Source of the DNA: Agelaius tricolor | Taxonomy: Eukaryota > Chordata > Aves > Passeriformes > Icteridae | Assembly: GCA_023055355.1 (NCBI GenBank) | Contig: JALJCS010000022.1 | Coordinates: forward strand, 6,619,001-6,683,000 | DNA length: 64,000 nt | Direction: 5' to 3' | In this document: piece by piece, positions 1-12,900 of the stretch | Layout: each line of letters begins with the position of its first letter | How positions within the stretch are numbered: position 1 is the first letter of the stretch | Notes under the pieces: generated by a model | What the model was told of the DNA's origin: nothing | The model's input: the letters and a program-made list of their open reading frames with translations, nothing else | The model's database searches: none | Made by a program: the position numbers and the translations under genes

Positions 1-893
1 CTGGCACACACCTGCCCGCAGGGACAGCCCTGGCACACACCCTGGCACACACCTGCCCGCAGGGACAGCCCTGGCACACACCTGCCTGCAGGGACAGCCC
101 TGGCACACACCTGCCTGGACAGCCCTGGCACACACCCTCCTGCAGGGACAGCCCTGGCACACACCTGCCTGCAGGCACAGCCCTGGCACACACCTGCCTG
201 CAGGGACAGCCCTGGCACACACCCTCCTGCAGGCACAGCCCTGGCACACACCTGCCTGCAGAGACAGCCCTGGCACACACCTGCCTGCAGGGACAGCCCT
301 GGCACACACCTGCCTGCAGGGACAGCCCTGGCACACACCTGCCTGCAGAGACAGCCCTGGCACACACCCTCCTGCAGGGACAGCCCTGGCACACACCTGC
401 CTGCAGGGACAGCCCTGGCACACACCTGCCTGGACAGCCCTGGCACACACCCTCCTGCAGGGACAGCCCTGGCACACACCTGCCTGCAGGCACAGCCCTG
501 GCACACACCCTCCTGCAGGCACAGCCCTGGCACACACCCGCCTGCAGGGACAGCCCTGGCACACACCCGCCTGCAGGGACAGCCCTGGCACACACCTGCC
601 TGGACAGCCCTGGCACACACCCTCCTGCAGGGACAGCCCTGGCACACACCTGCCTGCAGGGACAGCCCTGGCACACACCCGCCTGCAGGGACAGCCCTGG
701 CACACACCCTCCTGCAGGCACAGCCCTGGCACACACCCGCCTGCAGGGACAGCCCTGGCACACACCCGCCTGCAGGGACAGCCCTGGCACACACCCTCCT
801 GCAGGGACAGCCCTGGCACACACCTGCCTGCAGGGACAGCCCTGGCACACACCTGCCTGGACAGCCCTGGCACACACCCTCCTGCAGGCACAG
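1..893. repeat. GC-rich 29-bp minisatellite with unit variants
   Basis: About 31 tandem copies of a 29-bp unit of the form CTGGCACACACC-TGCCTGCAGGGACAGCC run from the window edge to about 893. Variants differ in the middle (TGCCTGCAG, TGCCCGCAG, CTCCTGCAG), in GGGACAG versus GGCACAG or GAGACAG, and by a 25-bp unit lacking GCAG. The array is cut by the window edge, so its full length is unknown. It lies in the ABLIM1 intron after LIM2. It has no coding potential that I trust. Confidence 0.97.
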
Positions 894-3800
894 GCCAGGG
901 CAGGGCTGGCAGCCCTGTCACTGCAGGGAGGGTGTGTTGCTGTCCCCCCACAGCTATGGGAAACTGAAGCTCTCCTGGTCTCTAATTGGCAAAAGGACTC
1001 TGGCTCAGGAGTTTTGGAACTTTCCTGGCGGTCGTTTTTCACTGCAATCAGTCCTGGAGGACCCTGATGGCGAAAGGGAAGCAGAAGCCAGGAGCACTCT
1101 GTCCCACGGGGTGCCACAATGGCTCATGTTACATCAGAGCTCTCTAGCTCAGCCCCAAGCTTCCATTCCTCTCCCTTCAAACATAAAATACTCAGAAAGA
1201 TTTCCTGTTAAGGGACAGCCCAGCACATGGTAGGATCTGAAGAGACTGATGTGGCAGGCAGCACTGAACTGCAAGGGTTGTGCTGCTGTGCCCAGCCTCA
1301 GGGGACAGAAGGACTGGGGCAGGGGAGGGCCTGGAAGCCCAGTGAAGTGGAAAGGGAATGCCCATCAGCTGAGCCACTCATGGAAGCCACAGAGACAGCC
1401 TGGAACAAAAGATTTCCCAGGTGTTACTATCCCCAGACTTGGTGCTCCATGGGTGAATGCCTGAAACAAGAACAGATCCCAAGAAATGGAGACAAACAGA
1501 AGTGAGCAATGTGAGCTGTAAAGCCCAGGCAGCAGGGATACATCACCCTGGCTCCAACACTCAAGCTGACTGAGCAGGCACAGCCCAAAAACCTTCATCT
1601 CCTGATGGGTTTAAGCCCAGGCAACACCATGCCTTGCAGAAGGGCAAGTCCAAGTTTATTATCAGAATGATAATGGGAGCAGAGTCAGTCCTTCTGACTA
1701 AAGGGCAGGACTTTGGATAACGGGCCAAAAGAACCCCAAATATATGCTGCACATTCCTGCAATCCAGGACTCCACCACTGCATGTCCCTCTTCCTATCAG
1801 CATTCTTCTTCTTCTTCTTCTTCTCAAATCCCCTAAAAAAGGAGGGGAGGGGCACTAAGCACAGTGGTACCTTATGACAAAATGTGAGTCACACACTTTT
1901 GACACGACTTGGACTTGAAAAGCAGCCCTGAGATGTCCTCATACCAGGACTTTGCTCTAGAGGACATATGTTACAAGCTGGAATGATGAAATGACAAGGA
2001 GTGACACCATGTAATGCATCCCTCTGCTCTGCCATGACAGCTGAAGGCTCCATGCCAGGCTGGGGTGACAGCAAAGGCTGGCACAGGTCACCGAGGCAGG
2101 GAGGCTCTGCAATTTCCAGCACAGGCAGAGGAAGGCACAAACACGTGTCAGAGAGGCTTTGGCACGCTGATCTCACCTTGCTTTGGGGAGGAGACTGCAT
2201 CACCCCCTGAGGACCCTTCCAGCCCTCATTTCCTTCAGCTGAATCTGAAACCATGCAACCTGGCTTGGACTGTGAGAGCAAATGGGGTCCTGTCCTCAGT
2301 CCCAGTGGTGCTGAGCTCAGTTTGAACACAGCCCCCATTTCTCAGCCCCCAGCACTCCTGGCTTCCTCCAGAGCCAGCCTGGGGCCTGGCACACTGGGAT
2401 GCATTCCCTGAGATATTTTCCCTCAAAATATCTGCTGTGTTTTCCATGCTGTTTTCATTTTTGTCTGGGAAACTTTTTTCATGAAATTGAATTTTCTCAG
2501 AAATTGAATCAATAAAGGGATTTTTAAAAGACTTAATTTCCAAGGCAGTGGGAAGAGAGAAACTGCCTTACACAAAAGGTCTACCTAACCCAGCATCTTT
2601 ATTGATGCCAAAACCAGATACCTGGGGAAAGCAGGGATCCATGAAGTACCTCTGACTGTTTAATTGCTTCTTTGTAAGCCAAATCACAGAAAGTCTGAGC
2701 ACCAGACTTAGTATTGTGCTCATGTTTAATACAGGGGTTGGCAACATCCTTTTATTATTCTATAACACCAGTGACATCTACACTCGTTCTGGGTTCCTTG
2801 AAGTGTTTTGCAAAAGGAAATTATAATTTCCATGCTGCTAATACAACAGACATATGTTGAATGTCTAGAAGCAAAGTAAACTAATAGCCCAATACTGCTG
2901 TATTAGTCTGAGATGGCTTTTAAATAAATCTGATTTTAATTCTGACAAAACTGTTGGTATATACATGAAAAGCTTGCAATTATCATTATCTCCTAAAATA
3001 GAAAGTGAATAGGGCTGGGCTGGGCTAAGAAAAGACCATTTGTTCATCCACATTCTACAAATAAAAGCCATTATGATCTCAGGCCTGCATGAGGCACATT
3101 TAAGCCCTTGGCTGAATGTCACCAGGGTATGCAGGCAGGATCTCAGTATCACATTAAGCACAATCTGTATCTGTCTAACCTATAACTAGCACATGCTGCA
3201 AATAAAAGGGCTGTGAGGTAAGAACAGAGGTCCACAACCATATGCCAGAGCAGACTGAGAAACCTGACAATCCTTCCTGAATCTGTGTACAATGGTTCCC
3301 CCCATGGTGCTCTCTGGCTTCACACCTGGCTCCAACAGACTGCACCCCTCGAATCTGAGCTTTCTTGCATTTTCTTTTTGCCACATCACCTGGATCCTTC
3401 CTTACTGCCATTCCTTGCACATGGCACATTCAGCAGTGCCAAGATAACAGAGGAGGAGGCGGACAGTGCAGTGTGCTGGTGAAAATGCAGAGAGAGCAGT
3501 ACAGCTCCCATATGCACTTAGATATAGGTCATATTTGACATGTCTGGGTGCAAAACAAAATGCCTGGACAAAAGAACTGTGCTGTGGAGTCAGCCAGCCC
3601 AAAAGCATGGGAAAGTGGGGGGACAGGGCACACCACTATAATATAATGTATGATTTAGACCTCCACTCTGCCACCACCTTTAGCAGCCCCACTAAAAGAC
3701 ACAGGTCAGGCTGAGCTGCCACCCATGACACCTTGCTTGTAAAGATATGAGAAAATGTGTTTCCCTTTTTAGCATCTGCACCACCCCAGACATCCAGGAG

Positions 3801-5329
3801 TGAAGCATCCTGCACAGCAAGCCATTTGTCACTGTCTAAATTAAGCAGTGGATTTTCTGCCTTTGCCTCCCTCCCCTGCTCTCAGCCAATAGTGCACAGG
3901 TGAGCTCAGAGCTGATGCAGCTCTGGGATTAACCCTCAGCACACTTTACTCACTCCCACATGGATTGCTTTACAAATTTAATAGCAAATATGTCTTTATC
4001 CCACATTCTCTGCCTATCCCACATTATTTTTGAAGGAGAAACCATCTTTGTGTGCTTTTATCCTAATAAAGAGGGATTTGCAAAGTCATGTGAATGATTA
4101 CACCAGCTCTGCTCCATGCAGGGTTAGCTCTGTGAACAAAGCTAACAGCAGTCTGATTTAAATAAGTCACCAAAGAGTTCATTTCACTCCTGATGGCCAT
4201 CACATACCTAACAGATAAAGTCTGAAGCTGCCACAACCCCCACAGGTCACAGGTATTTTGTACTCTTATTACACTCTCTGTAACTATTTCCCCTCCTTAC
4301 CAAACATTGGTATGTGAGCTTTACAGAGACAGCACCAGCAGGTTTCTGTTCTGAAACAGGAAAAGCAGGGAAGAATTGGGGGGATTTTTGTTATTATTTT
4401 AATACTTAAACAGTAAGTTTTCATTGGACTTACACAGAAATACGTTGTCAAACATAGCTGGACCTAAAGAGCCAGTGATTTGCAAGTGATGAAAGAGGCA
4501 AATATGATCACTGGAGTCAAGGTCAAGAAATCTCTTAAGTATAAATAGCTCTTAGTCACCTTGAAAAACAACTTATATCCCAGTAATTCTTCTGTGGCAA
4601 TTTGAAGGTTGTGCAATTACAATTTCTCATAGAGGTGGGGAGACCACAGTTTTTTCTCAGTCACCCTTTAACAACAGAGCAGGCAACACCTTCTAAAGCC
4701 TTGCTTCAAAATTGAAAGGTTTGATGATATCATGCAGGCTTTTCCAGATCTTCAAGGTATTTCTGTCAAAGCTAAAAATACAAACTCACCATGTTCACAG
4801 CATGACAAACGTTTTCAAAGTTTAAAGCATAACCATTTGGTCATTGAGGCTGTGCTAAGTTCTGGAAGTCAAAGAAGGACATACAATATTGGGAATTTTA
4901 CGTGCAGGATTTCAATCTGAGCATGTAACTCAGGAAATCTGCTGCCAAACCCCTTCTCTTTGCCACTGCAAGGATGGGAAATGTTTGTCAGAACAAATTC
5001 ACTATTGCCCTTTTGCTGAAGGCAAAACAAACCCACATAAGCAGCCTTGTACTCTTGAAATCTAACAATAAGAGGCTGGGCTCATACAATGGAGGGAAAT
5101 AAATTTCCCATGGGAAGTGCAGTATAGCTTTGACACTTTATTATAAATGGCAAGTTGGGAAAAACTGATATTTTCAAAACAAGTAGTTAGAGAAAATAAA
5201 ACTATTTTAGTTGATTAAATAGGGAAAGAAATCCCAATGGCATGAACTGGCATTCTTTGCTTGCAGCACAAGTCCCTGGAAGCATCTGAGTGCCCAACAC
5301 TGACTTGTCTGTTTAAGGCACACATTGTT
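894..5329. other. Intronic non-coding stretch
   Basis: Between the minisatellite and the first CR1 fragment I see ordinary intron sequence without splice-flanked coding segments. It contains a (TTC)7 tract at about 1803..1823. The short open frames here show no family motif. Confidence 0.7.
1803..1823. repeat. (TTC)7 microsatellite
   Basis: Seven perfect TTC units in an intron. Confidence 0.9.
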
Positions 5330-5664
5330 GTACATCTTGGATGTATCATTAGACCAGTCACTAGTGCTGTCCCCCAGGGGCCAGCATGGGGCCCAGTCCT
5401 GTTTAATATCTTTATGCATGATCTAAATTGCACCAGGGTAGGTTTAGGTTGGACATTAGGAAGAATTTCCTCAGAGAAAGTGTGATTAGACACTGGAATG
5501 GAATGGACTGCCTGGGGAGGTGCTGGAGTTGCCATCCCTGGACTGATTAAGCAAAGCCTGGATGTGTCACTCAGTGTCATGGTCTGGCTGGCACAGTGGT
5601 ATTGGGGTGTAAGCTGGACTCAATGATCTCAGAGATCTTTTCCAACCTAAATGATTCTGTGATT
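5330..5664 (+). mobile_element. CR1 LINE, 5'-truncated and internally deleted
   Basis: The left part translates to a remnant of the CR1 reverse transcriptase motif (VPQGPAWGPVLFNIFMHDL), equivalent to the [19 protein letters not shown] block of the family. It is followed directly by text typical of the CR1 3' end (gtttaggttggacattagga... tccaacctaaatgattctgtgatt). Most of the ORF2 3' half between the two is missing. The end has the CR1-type ATTCTGTGATT terminal repeat rather than poly(A). The element is inactive and lies in the sense direction of the plus strand, opposite to ABLIM1. Confidence 0.9.
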
Positions 5665-6889
5665 ACTGCAAATTGCTGTTTCATCACCTGATTTAATTTG
5701 AAGTCATTCAGAAGGTTGAATGCTCTTCCCCACCCCCAGTTGGGTCTGTATTGATTTAAGTGTTTAACAGAGAAAGGCAATTCCTCATTTCCACATCTTT
5801 CTACTCCTCATTCCCAAAGGAGACCAAACCAAATGACCTTCTGACACATTACTCCAACAGACTGTCCCTGAAAAAACTGCATCACCAAGTTAACCAGTCC
5901 CAGTTCCCTCTTCAACCCAATCTTTCACACAGGTATCTGAACTGAGAATAAGAGGGTGGATGAAACAAGAGGAGGAAGAAAGAGCAAACTATACACAATG
6001 AAAGAGAAGAGTTTTTAATTGTCCTATAAAAGAAAGATAAAATTTTGGGGTTTCTTCCCATCCCAGCACCCCCAGAGCCCCACCTGTAAAACTACTCTAA
6101 AGGATCAACCAGGACCAGGTACTTATAAGCTGAGGTCAGTCTTTTATCCCATCATTTCTTTTACCACATTTCAGTACTCAGAATTCAAAGTCACAATTCC
6201 CACTCACAGTACCCCAAGGGAACTGCACCATTATCTCAGAGCTTCATTGTTTAATACCCAGTTCATGGACAGCACGTTGCAGACTATTTTGGACAATTTT
6301 CAACTGTTACTCTTGGAAAACAAGCAATTCCAACAGGGTGCAAACTTCCCAAAAAAAGGAATGAAACTTATGACAACCCTTAGGAAGGTTTTTATGCCCA
6401 GATAACATATGGCAAACTAAGGTCTGGCTAACAGCTAATTCACTTTTCACATTCTTTTGAAGTGACCTCTGATTCCTGACTTGCTACCTGGCAGGCTTTC
6501 TGAACATGACAATTCCCAGACACTCCAGTCCCTGGGGATCTCCCTTCTAGTTGTGTTCTCCAAGCTAGTGATCCCTGCTCATGCAACACCCATTTACTGA
6601 GGAATTCCTTGCACCTCCCCCAGACCTTCCTTTGGGATTAGCTCTGGAGAAGCACTCCTCCAGTAAAAGCCAAGGACATGGATGTGTTTTGATTGCCAAG
6701 TTCAAGATGGGGTTACACACAGGCAAATAAGAACTGACGCATATTTAGTACTGTCCAATTTACTGCAACACAAAAGCATCCAAAAGAAATGGGGAAACTG
6801 GACTGCAAACACCTTCCTGAAGAACAGTTATTTTTCAAAAGGAATTTTCTGACAGAAAACTCATAAATCAGACACTTCCTGCCCTGCCA

Positions 6890-6912
6890 CAACTGTATTT
6901 TAAATACAGTTG
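6890..6912. repeat. Perfect palindrome (11-bp arms, 1-nt spacer)
   Basis: The arms CAACTGTATTT and AAATACAGTTG are exact reverse complements around a single T. Function is unknown. Confidence 0.85.
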
Positions 6913-7234
6913 CTGCTCCATCTCTATCACCCAGGGGTCAAGTTTCTAACAAAGCTTCTATACCTCCAGGGAAGGACTGAACACAATTTATCAAGCAGTA
7001 TCAAAATACCAGTATTATAAACTAGGAAATAGCTGTGCAAATGGAGGCTACTGGAGTAATTCACCCATTTTTCTGAGTGAGGACATAAAGTGAAATAAAA
7101 TTAATCCTAGAAAGTAATTCAAATTATGAAAATGCTTCAAAGACTGCAAGCATTCTTCAAAGGAATAAATCATCTTGAAACAATCATACACATTGGCCAG
7201 TGCAATTAAAAGAATTGCATATTCTTAGGCACAA

Positions 7235-7260
7235 TCCTTTCTGGCTTTTGCCAGAAAGGA
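7235..7260. repeat. Perfect hairpin (11-bp stem, TTTT loop)
   Basis: TCCTTTCTGGC and GCCAGAAAGGA are exact reverse complements separated by TTTT. A weaker 7-bp hairpin (TGCAATT/AATTGCA) lies just before it at 7201..7219. Confidence 0.85.
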
Positions 7261-9576
7261 ACTCTGCTTGAATTTGCATAATTTCTTGAACTTTTATCAT
7301 GTCATGAATGTTGATTTGCTTCTTTTATTCTTAGAAGGGGGGATGGGGTAAAATTTTAGACCCACTATATGCTTAAGTGGGTTAAGTCATAAATGAAGCT
7401 GCCCTGCAAGGTTATTACAATCAAATTCAGTCTAAAGAAATGGAGAATTAAATAGTGATATTAAAAAAATAAAGGATTTCATTTAAAATTTAAAGTATGA
7501 AATAAATTGTAGTTAGGAGTGGGATCTGAAAACATAGGGAATAAACTTGCTTCCCTTTTCCTATTCAAAATTGGGATATATAAGATGTTCCACTTTCAAA
7601 ATTTTTAAGGTCATGGAGATCCACAGTAAATAGTTTCATAAGCTATGGACTCCTGAAAAATATAATTTCCAAAACTGAAATATATTTTAATTCATTTACA
7701 TTCTCCATGTATCTAGCAAATTTCTGAAAGTAAAAAATATCCACAGATACTTTATGTATTCTAAATAAAATTTCAACGTTCATTCAAATGAAAGTTGAAA
7801 TTGACAACTCATTAGCAAAAATAGTTGTTAGGGAAAAATATAGATGTTAAATAATATGACGACTTTATGCAGAGCTATATTAGGTTAAGTAGATGTGTAC
7901 AGATATGAAGTACCCTCATGTTTATCAATTAGTATTTTATAATTAAAAATCTAAATGTAATCCAAGGTTACAATCAGTCAGTCTAATCAAGGTTTCCTGG
8001 GTTATTGAACAAACCATGATTAAAATCAAAGATTTAAATCAGTGTTTGAAATCAATCAACAGTGATGTCCACAGTATGCTTTTATTCTATGGTAAACAGA
8101 AAAAAAAAAAAAGAGATATGGGACAATGTGTGCCTCTTCTGTCAAGTTCCCCAAACCCTCAACTGAATCTCCAGTAGCCTGAATGCCACAGAGTTATGGG
8201 AGTGCTTCTGCTTATGTAAAGAGACAAGCCAAGAATGAAACGAAAAAAATTTTTGTGTTACAGCACATAAAAAATATTAAATGCTTAAGGCTCAAAATTT
8301 TAAAAATTAAAATTTAAAAATGCATGCTGACAACCAAAACTGTTGAGCCTCTCTAAGCTCCCCAGGGCCCTCACTGAAGTTGTGGATATTGTGGGTGAAT
8401 GTTCCTGAAGACAAAGTGAGCTCAGTGTCTCTCACTAGGCCCATCTCCACCTGTGCCAAGTACCTGTGTAGCTTTGACACAGTGTGAAACTGGAGAATAT
8501 TTCTTAAGAATAAGCTCAAAATCATGTGTTGGATGTTGCTCAACACCTTTTAAAATCACTGCAGATATCTTGCTTAGCAACAGTCAGCCAACTTTCCCCT
8601 GCACTTTTAAATTCTCTATGGAATTGAAGGAGCTTTCAGAGAGCTCCAGGAAAAAATTATAAATAACAAAATAATGAAAAATCACTCAAATGTGGCTGAA
8701 CAGTTACAAATCCAAGCAGCAGACCTTTCCTAAGAACTATGATTAAAAGGAATTTTGCATCCATTTTAGCTAATTTCTAATGGAGAAGTCTGTGATGCTT
8801 ATACATCAGCTCTGACATTACTTTTGAACACTGGCAGCAATCACTTATATTTTTATCTAATGGAAGGACAGTTATGCCCTGACTATAGGACTGCATTAAG
8901 AATTAAAGAGCCTTTAAAGGAGGGCTGCAAAGTAGATTTGCTTCTCCATTTTGATGCTCTGTTGTCTCTAATACAAGCTCACTTTCCTGCCACTTTTCTG
9001 GGCAGTGAGGCAAAAGATGATTTCTATTTTTTCCTTCCCATCTCCTCCTCCTTCAGCAGATATGGTATGTTGGCTCTGCTTTACTTCAGTATTTCCAGAA
9101 CCTTGTTGGAAGTTTCATTTATTTACTGGGAATGTTACTGCCTGCATCTTTTTCAAAGAGATAAGGCTACTGCATAATTAGCAAAGACACCTTTTTCCCA
9201 CAAGTCCATTAGGCATTAAGCTCATTATTTATATCACAATAGAGCAAAGATTCCCAGTTGTGAGGCCAAATCCAACCCTGTTAGACTCTGTACTGATAGG
9301 CATGAAAGCATTTGTCCCAAAGAGCTGACATTCTTTGAGCCAGAACATAATGTGCAGAGCAGACAAGGACAAAGACACAAAACACGATGTGAAATCTCCA
9401 CGTGGACGCCGGCTGCTCGGGGAACAGCTGCACCAGGATTATTCATGGAACACTCGCTTTGGAAACTCTGGTCCACCTCTTGGCTGCACTGTAATGCTCT
9501 GTACTCACAGGAGAGACTCTTACAAAGAAAGGGAAGTTGAAATGTCTTCCCTCTGCTCCTTTCCGAACTGTATCGC

Positions 9577-9980
9577 TGTGGTGGCGTTTGCGGGTCCCCG
9601 GGATGAGGGAAGAGATGAGAATCTTGACTCCATGTTTCAGAAGGCTGATTTATTATTTTATTATATTATATTATATTAAAAGAAAATTATATACTAAAAC
9701 TACACTAAAGAAAGAGAAAGGAGACATCAGAAAGCTAGAAAGGAATGAATAATAAAATCTTGTAACTGACCAAAGAGTCTGACACAGCTGGACCATGATT
9801 GGTCATCAAGTAAAAACAACTCACGTGGAACCAATCAAAGATGCACCTGTTGGTCAGCAACCTCCAAACCACATTCCACAGCCATCAGATAGTTATTGTT
9901 TACATTTATTTTCTGAGGCTTCTCAGCTTCTCAGGAGAAAAATCCTAGCAAAAGGATTTTCATAAAATCTGTCAGTGACA
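9577..9980 (-). mobile_element. Solo LTR of an endogenous retrovirus (passerine type)
   Basis: This 404-bp block begins TGTGGTGGCG and ends GTCAGTGACA, giving TG...CA termini. It is flanked by TATCGC (9571..9576) and TATCAC (9981..9986), a 6-bp target-site duplication with one CpG-to-CpA change. A 6-bp duplication is typical of class II (beta/alpharetrovirus-like) elements. I recognise the text (fragments such as GAGGCTTCTCAGCTTCTCAGGAG and GGGATGAGGGAAGAGATGAGAATC) as a repeat common in passerine genomes. Read on the minus strand it carries an AATAAA signal near its 3' end (from the TTTATT at about 9650), so minus is the likelier orientation. No internal gag, pol or env is present; recombination between two LTRs probably removed them. 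Confidence 0.85.
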
Positions 9981-9986
9981 TATCAC

Positions 9987-12900
9987 CACTGGCATTTATA
10001 GGACACAAGTTTCCATTTCACTGAAAAGAAACAATGGTCAAAGTCTTTGTCACCATTTTGAAAGATGAATTTTTCAAAATGAGAACTCCTGTTAGGTGAT
10101 TGGAATGCTTCAGTTTCTTTTGGATGGGGAGGTTTGTCCCAGGAAACACACTTTTCACTTGAAATGCAATTTCTTAATAAGTTCATGTACATCACTAAAA
10201 TGATCCAACCTTCCAGCAAACAGATGATCAGAAATAACTAAAGCTTCCAGACCAGCACCCAGATAATGAACCAACAGAGAAAGGGCTCAACCTCATAGAA
10301 AATGGCACAGCATTCTTATTGCTTTATTGTGGGAATGGTGAATTTCCCAAGGAAAAAGACCTCAGCTTGAGGAAGGGAGACTAAACTACATTCAAAGACA
10401 TGTATGGTCTCTTCTGGATTCCAAAGATGATGCCTGGGCCAGAGGAGTGCTGGCTCGAGCCCTACAGCTGCTGGCACCAGCTCCTGTGCCTGTCCCCAGG
10501 GAGGGAGGGGTCTCTGTACAGCTGCTCTGCTCTCAGCTGGACTCTCACAACACCTCAGGTGCATTCCAGAAAAAAAACAGAAGCCAGTGCGGTACTTTTT
10601 AAAAATTAAGGTCTGACTAAACTGGAGACTTTTATTTTCAAAGCCTGCATCAGTTCATTTACCAGCTGCCTTGGGGAGAATTCCCTGATAAATGCCCCAA
10701 AGGAAGGCATGTTATGCAGCTGCACAGTTACAGTTTTGCCCAAAATTTAGAAATAACAGGTGCCTGCACAACTGGTTTTCTGGAGAGACAACGTGGACCT
10801 TAAACACAGTGTGTTACCATGCAGCCAGAACACAACAGAGAGTACAAAGAACTAAAGACAGGACAAATCAGGCAATCATGACACCAAATAGAAAACCTGG
10901 GCCTACTGCTTAAAAAATAAATAGCAATTACTGGGATATGTTATTGCATTACTCCTTTATTGGGCCCCAAAGAAAAAATTTTCAGGTCTTTTGACAGAAT
11001 CTTGAAAGCCCTGAACTATCCAAGGCATCAACACCTCACTTCTAGTCAGTGTTATCTATTGGTCCTGTTTCTGTGCTGCTCTACATCTGTCCCAGTCACT
11101 TTGCTTTATAGTTCACATGGCATTTATCAAGCTGTCATATGAAATAAAACAATAACAAAACCAAACACCACTCATTTCATTTGTCTGCAAAGTGATTTAC
11201 AGGTATTTGTTATTGGATTTCCTGCTGAATGAATGAAGATCCCAAACTTAGTGCACTGTGTATTTCTAGCAGTAGCCAAGGAATAGGATTGATTAAATTA
11301 TAAATTATGATTACTCTGCTGCATTTGAATTTTAAAAATTTAGAATAAAAATAGAGTCACTGAATTAGTTCTTCAAGAAAATAGCTATAATTTCAGGTAA
11401 CAGATGTGCAGTGAAAGAAATATCTTACTAATATAAATTAGGTAAATAAATATTATAGACCCAACTAATACTAAAAAAAAAAAAAAGATAATTATTTCGT
11501 ATTTTCCCATCTGATTTTCACTGCTATGCACTACAATAGAGTGTAACAATATTCAGGTTCATGTTATTCAAGATGTTAACCCCTGTACTCAGACACATTT
11601 GATTTTCCTTGCAATCATCCAAGCAAAGCTGTCAGTAAGTTTTCATTTGTGTGAAGTAATAGACACTGGAAAATGGCATGTCAGCATTAATGCAGACATT
11701 CTAGGATAGAAGGCTTCCTTTCACATTACACCAAGCAATCAAACCTGATATATTTGCAATCTACTGCATTCCCTCAAACTTTCCTTGTTTTAAGGAAAGT
11801 CTCCTCTAGTGATCTACTTGAACGTAATCACAGGAAGCTGAGAGAAGTACAGGATATGAAATAGATGCATAGTGTGAATCAGAGACTCTGCTAAAATAAC
11901 TTGTATTTTAAAAAATCCTTTCAAAAATGGCAAAGCTTTTGAAAAAAAATATGTGTGTATTAGCCAGCAGGAGAAACCTGGAAGTAATCTGAAATACTTT
12001 ACACTAATTAAAATTAACTTTTTTGTGCTGGCAAGATATTTTTCTGTATCTAAGTCAACTTTTGCACAAAGCTAAAGCAGCAACTGGTAAATCCTTGAAG
12101 ACAGAGGATTCTTCATTGAATTTTTAAATATTTATTAGTTCTGAACATATAATATAAGCTGTTCTCATTTTTATTTGTCTGTTTGGAGAGTTTTGCACTA
12201 AAACGACCTGAAACTCTATGCTACACATTTCTGCAAGTCTTTGTCCATAAAAGAACAAGATGCACCATGACAGGTGTCTCCAGATTTCCAAGTAGTGCAC
12301 TCTAAGCTGCTGAGAGCAGGAGCTCTCTAGCTGTGTGAACTGGCAAACCAGTTTGTCAGCAGGACACAATTATGATTAAAAACCCCAATAATCTCATCAC
12401 AAGTCCCACAAAATGTTGTTTTATAATATTTGCTGCCTATGGAAGTGTGGGAGCCAAGAAGCAATCCCAGCAGAGATTATGGCTGTGGGCAGGTGAGTAT
12501 CCAGCTCTCTGGCTTGCCAAGTATCAGACAAGGCCAACCTGACATTTTCCAGGGGCATTCTGGCACCTGGAGTCAGGCATGTGGCAAGTGCCACGCTGCT
12601 GGACAGGTGTGCCACCCTTGGAGAGCCAGATCCAGCTTCCTCTGTGCTCTGGCATGCTTACAGAAAGAATATCAGTACTGTCCAAGGTCCCTATGCCTTG
12701 CAGTTCCTTGCCAATTTTGCCCCCTAAATATCAATTTTCACATCATTCCTCTGTCTCGGAAGGACTCTCTGGGTGCCTGAAGTGCCTCATAAATTTTTAT
12801 GTTGCCTTTTAAGTCTTGTAAGCCGTTTTGCAGGTTCCTAAATTCTTCCTTAAGTGATTAGGCCTGTGCATTTTCAGTTGCAAATCTACAATTATAGTGG

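Larger units (their letters stand above)
5665..9576. other. Intronic stretch, AT-rich, with short inverted repeats
   Basis: There is no gene here. The part from about 7000 to 8350 is markedly AT-rich. It contains perfect short hairpins at 6890..6912, 7201..7219 and 7235..7260. An open frame of 128 codons at 6019..6405 lacks motifs and splice sites and is probably chance. Confidence 0.65.

Noticed and set aside
6019..6405. 128-codon plus-strand frame after a CCTATAAAAG TATA-like sequence, considered as a retroviral or LTR fragment
   Set aside because: No LTR ends, target duplication or retroviral motif could be found.
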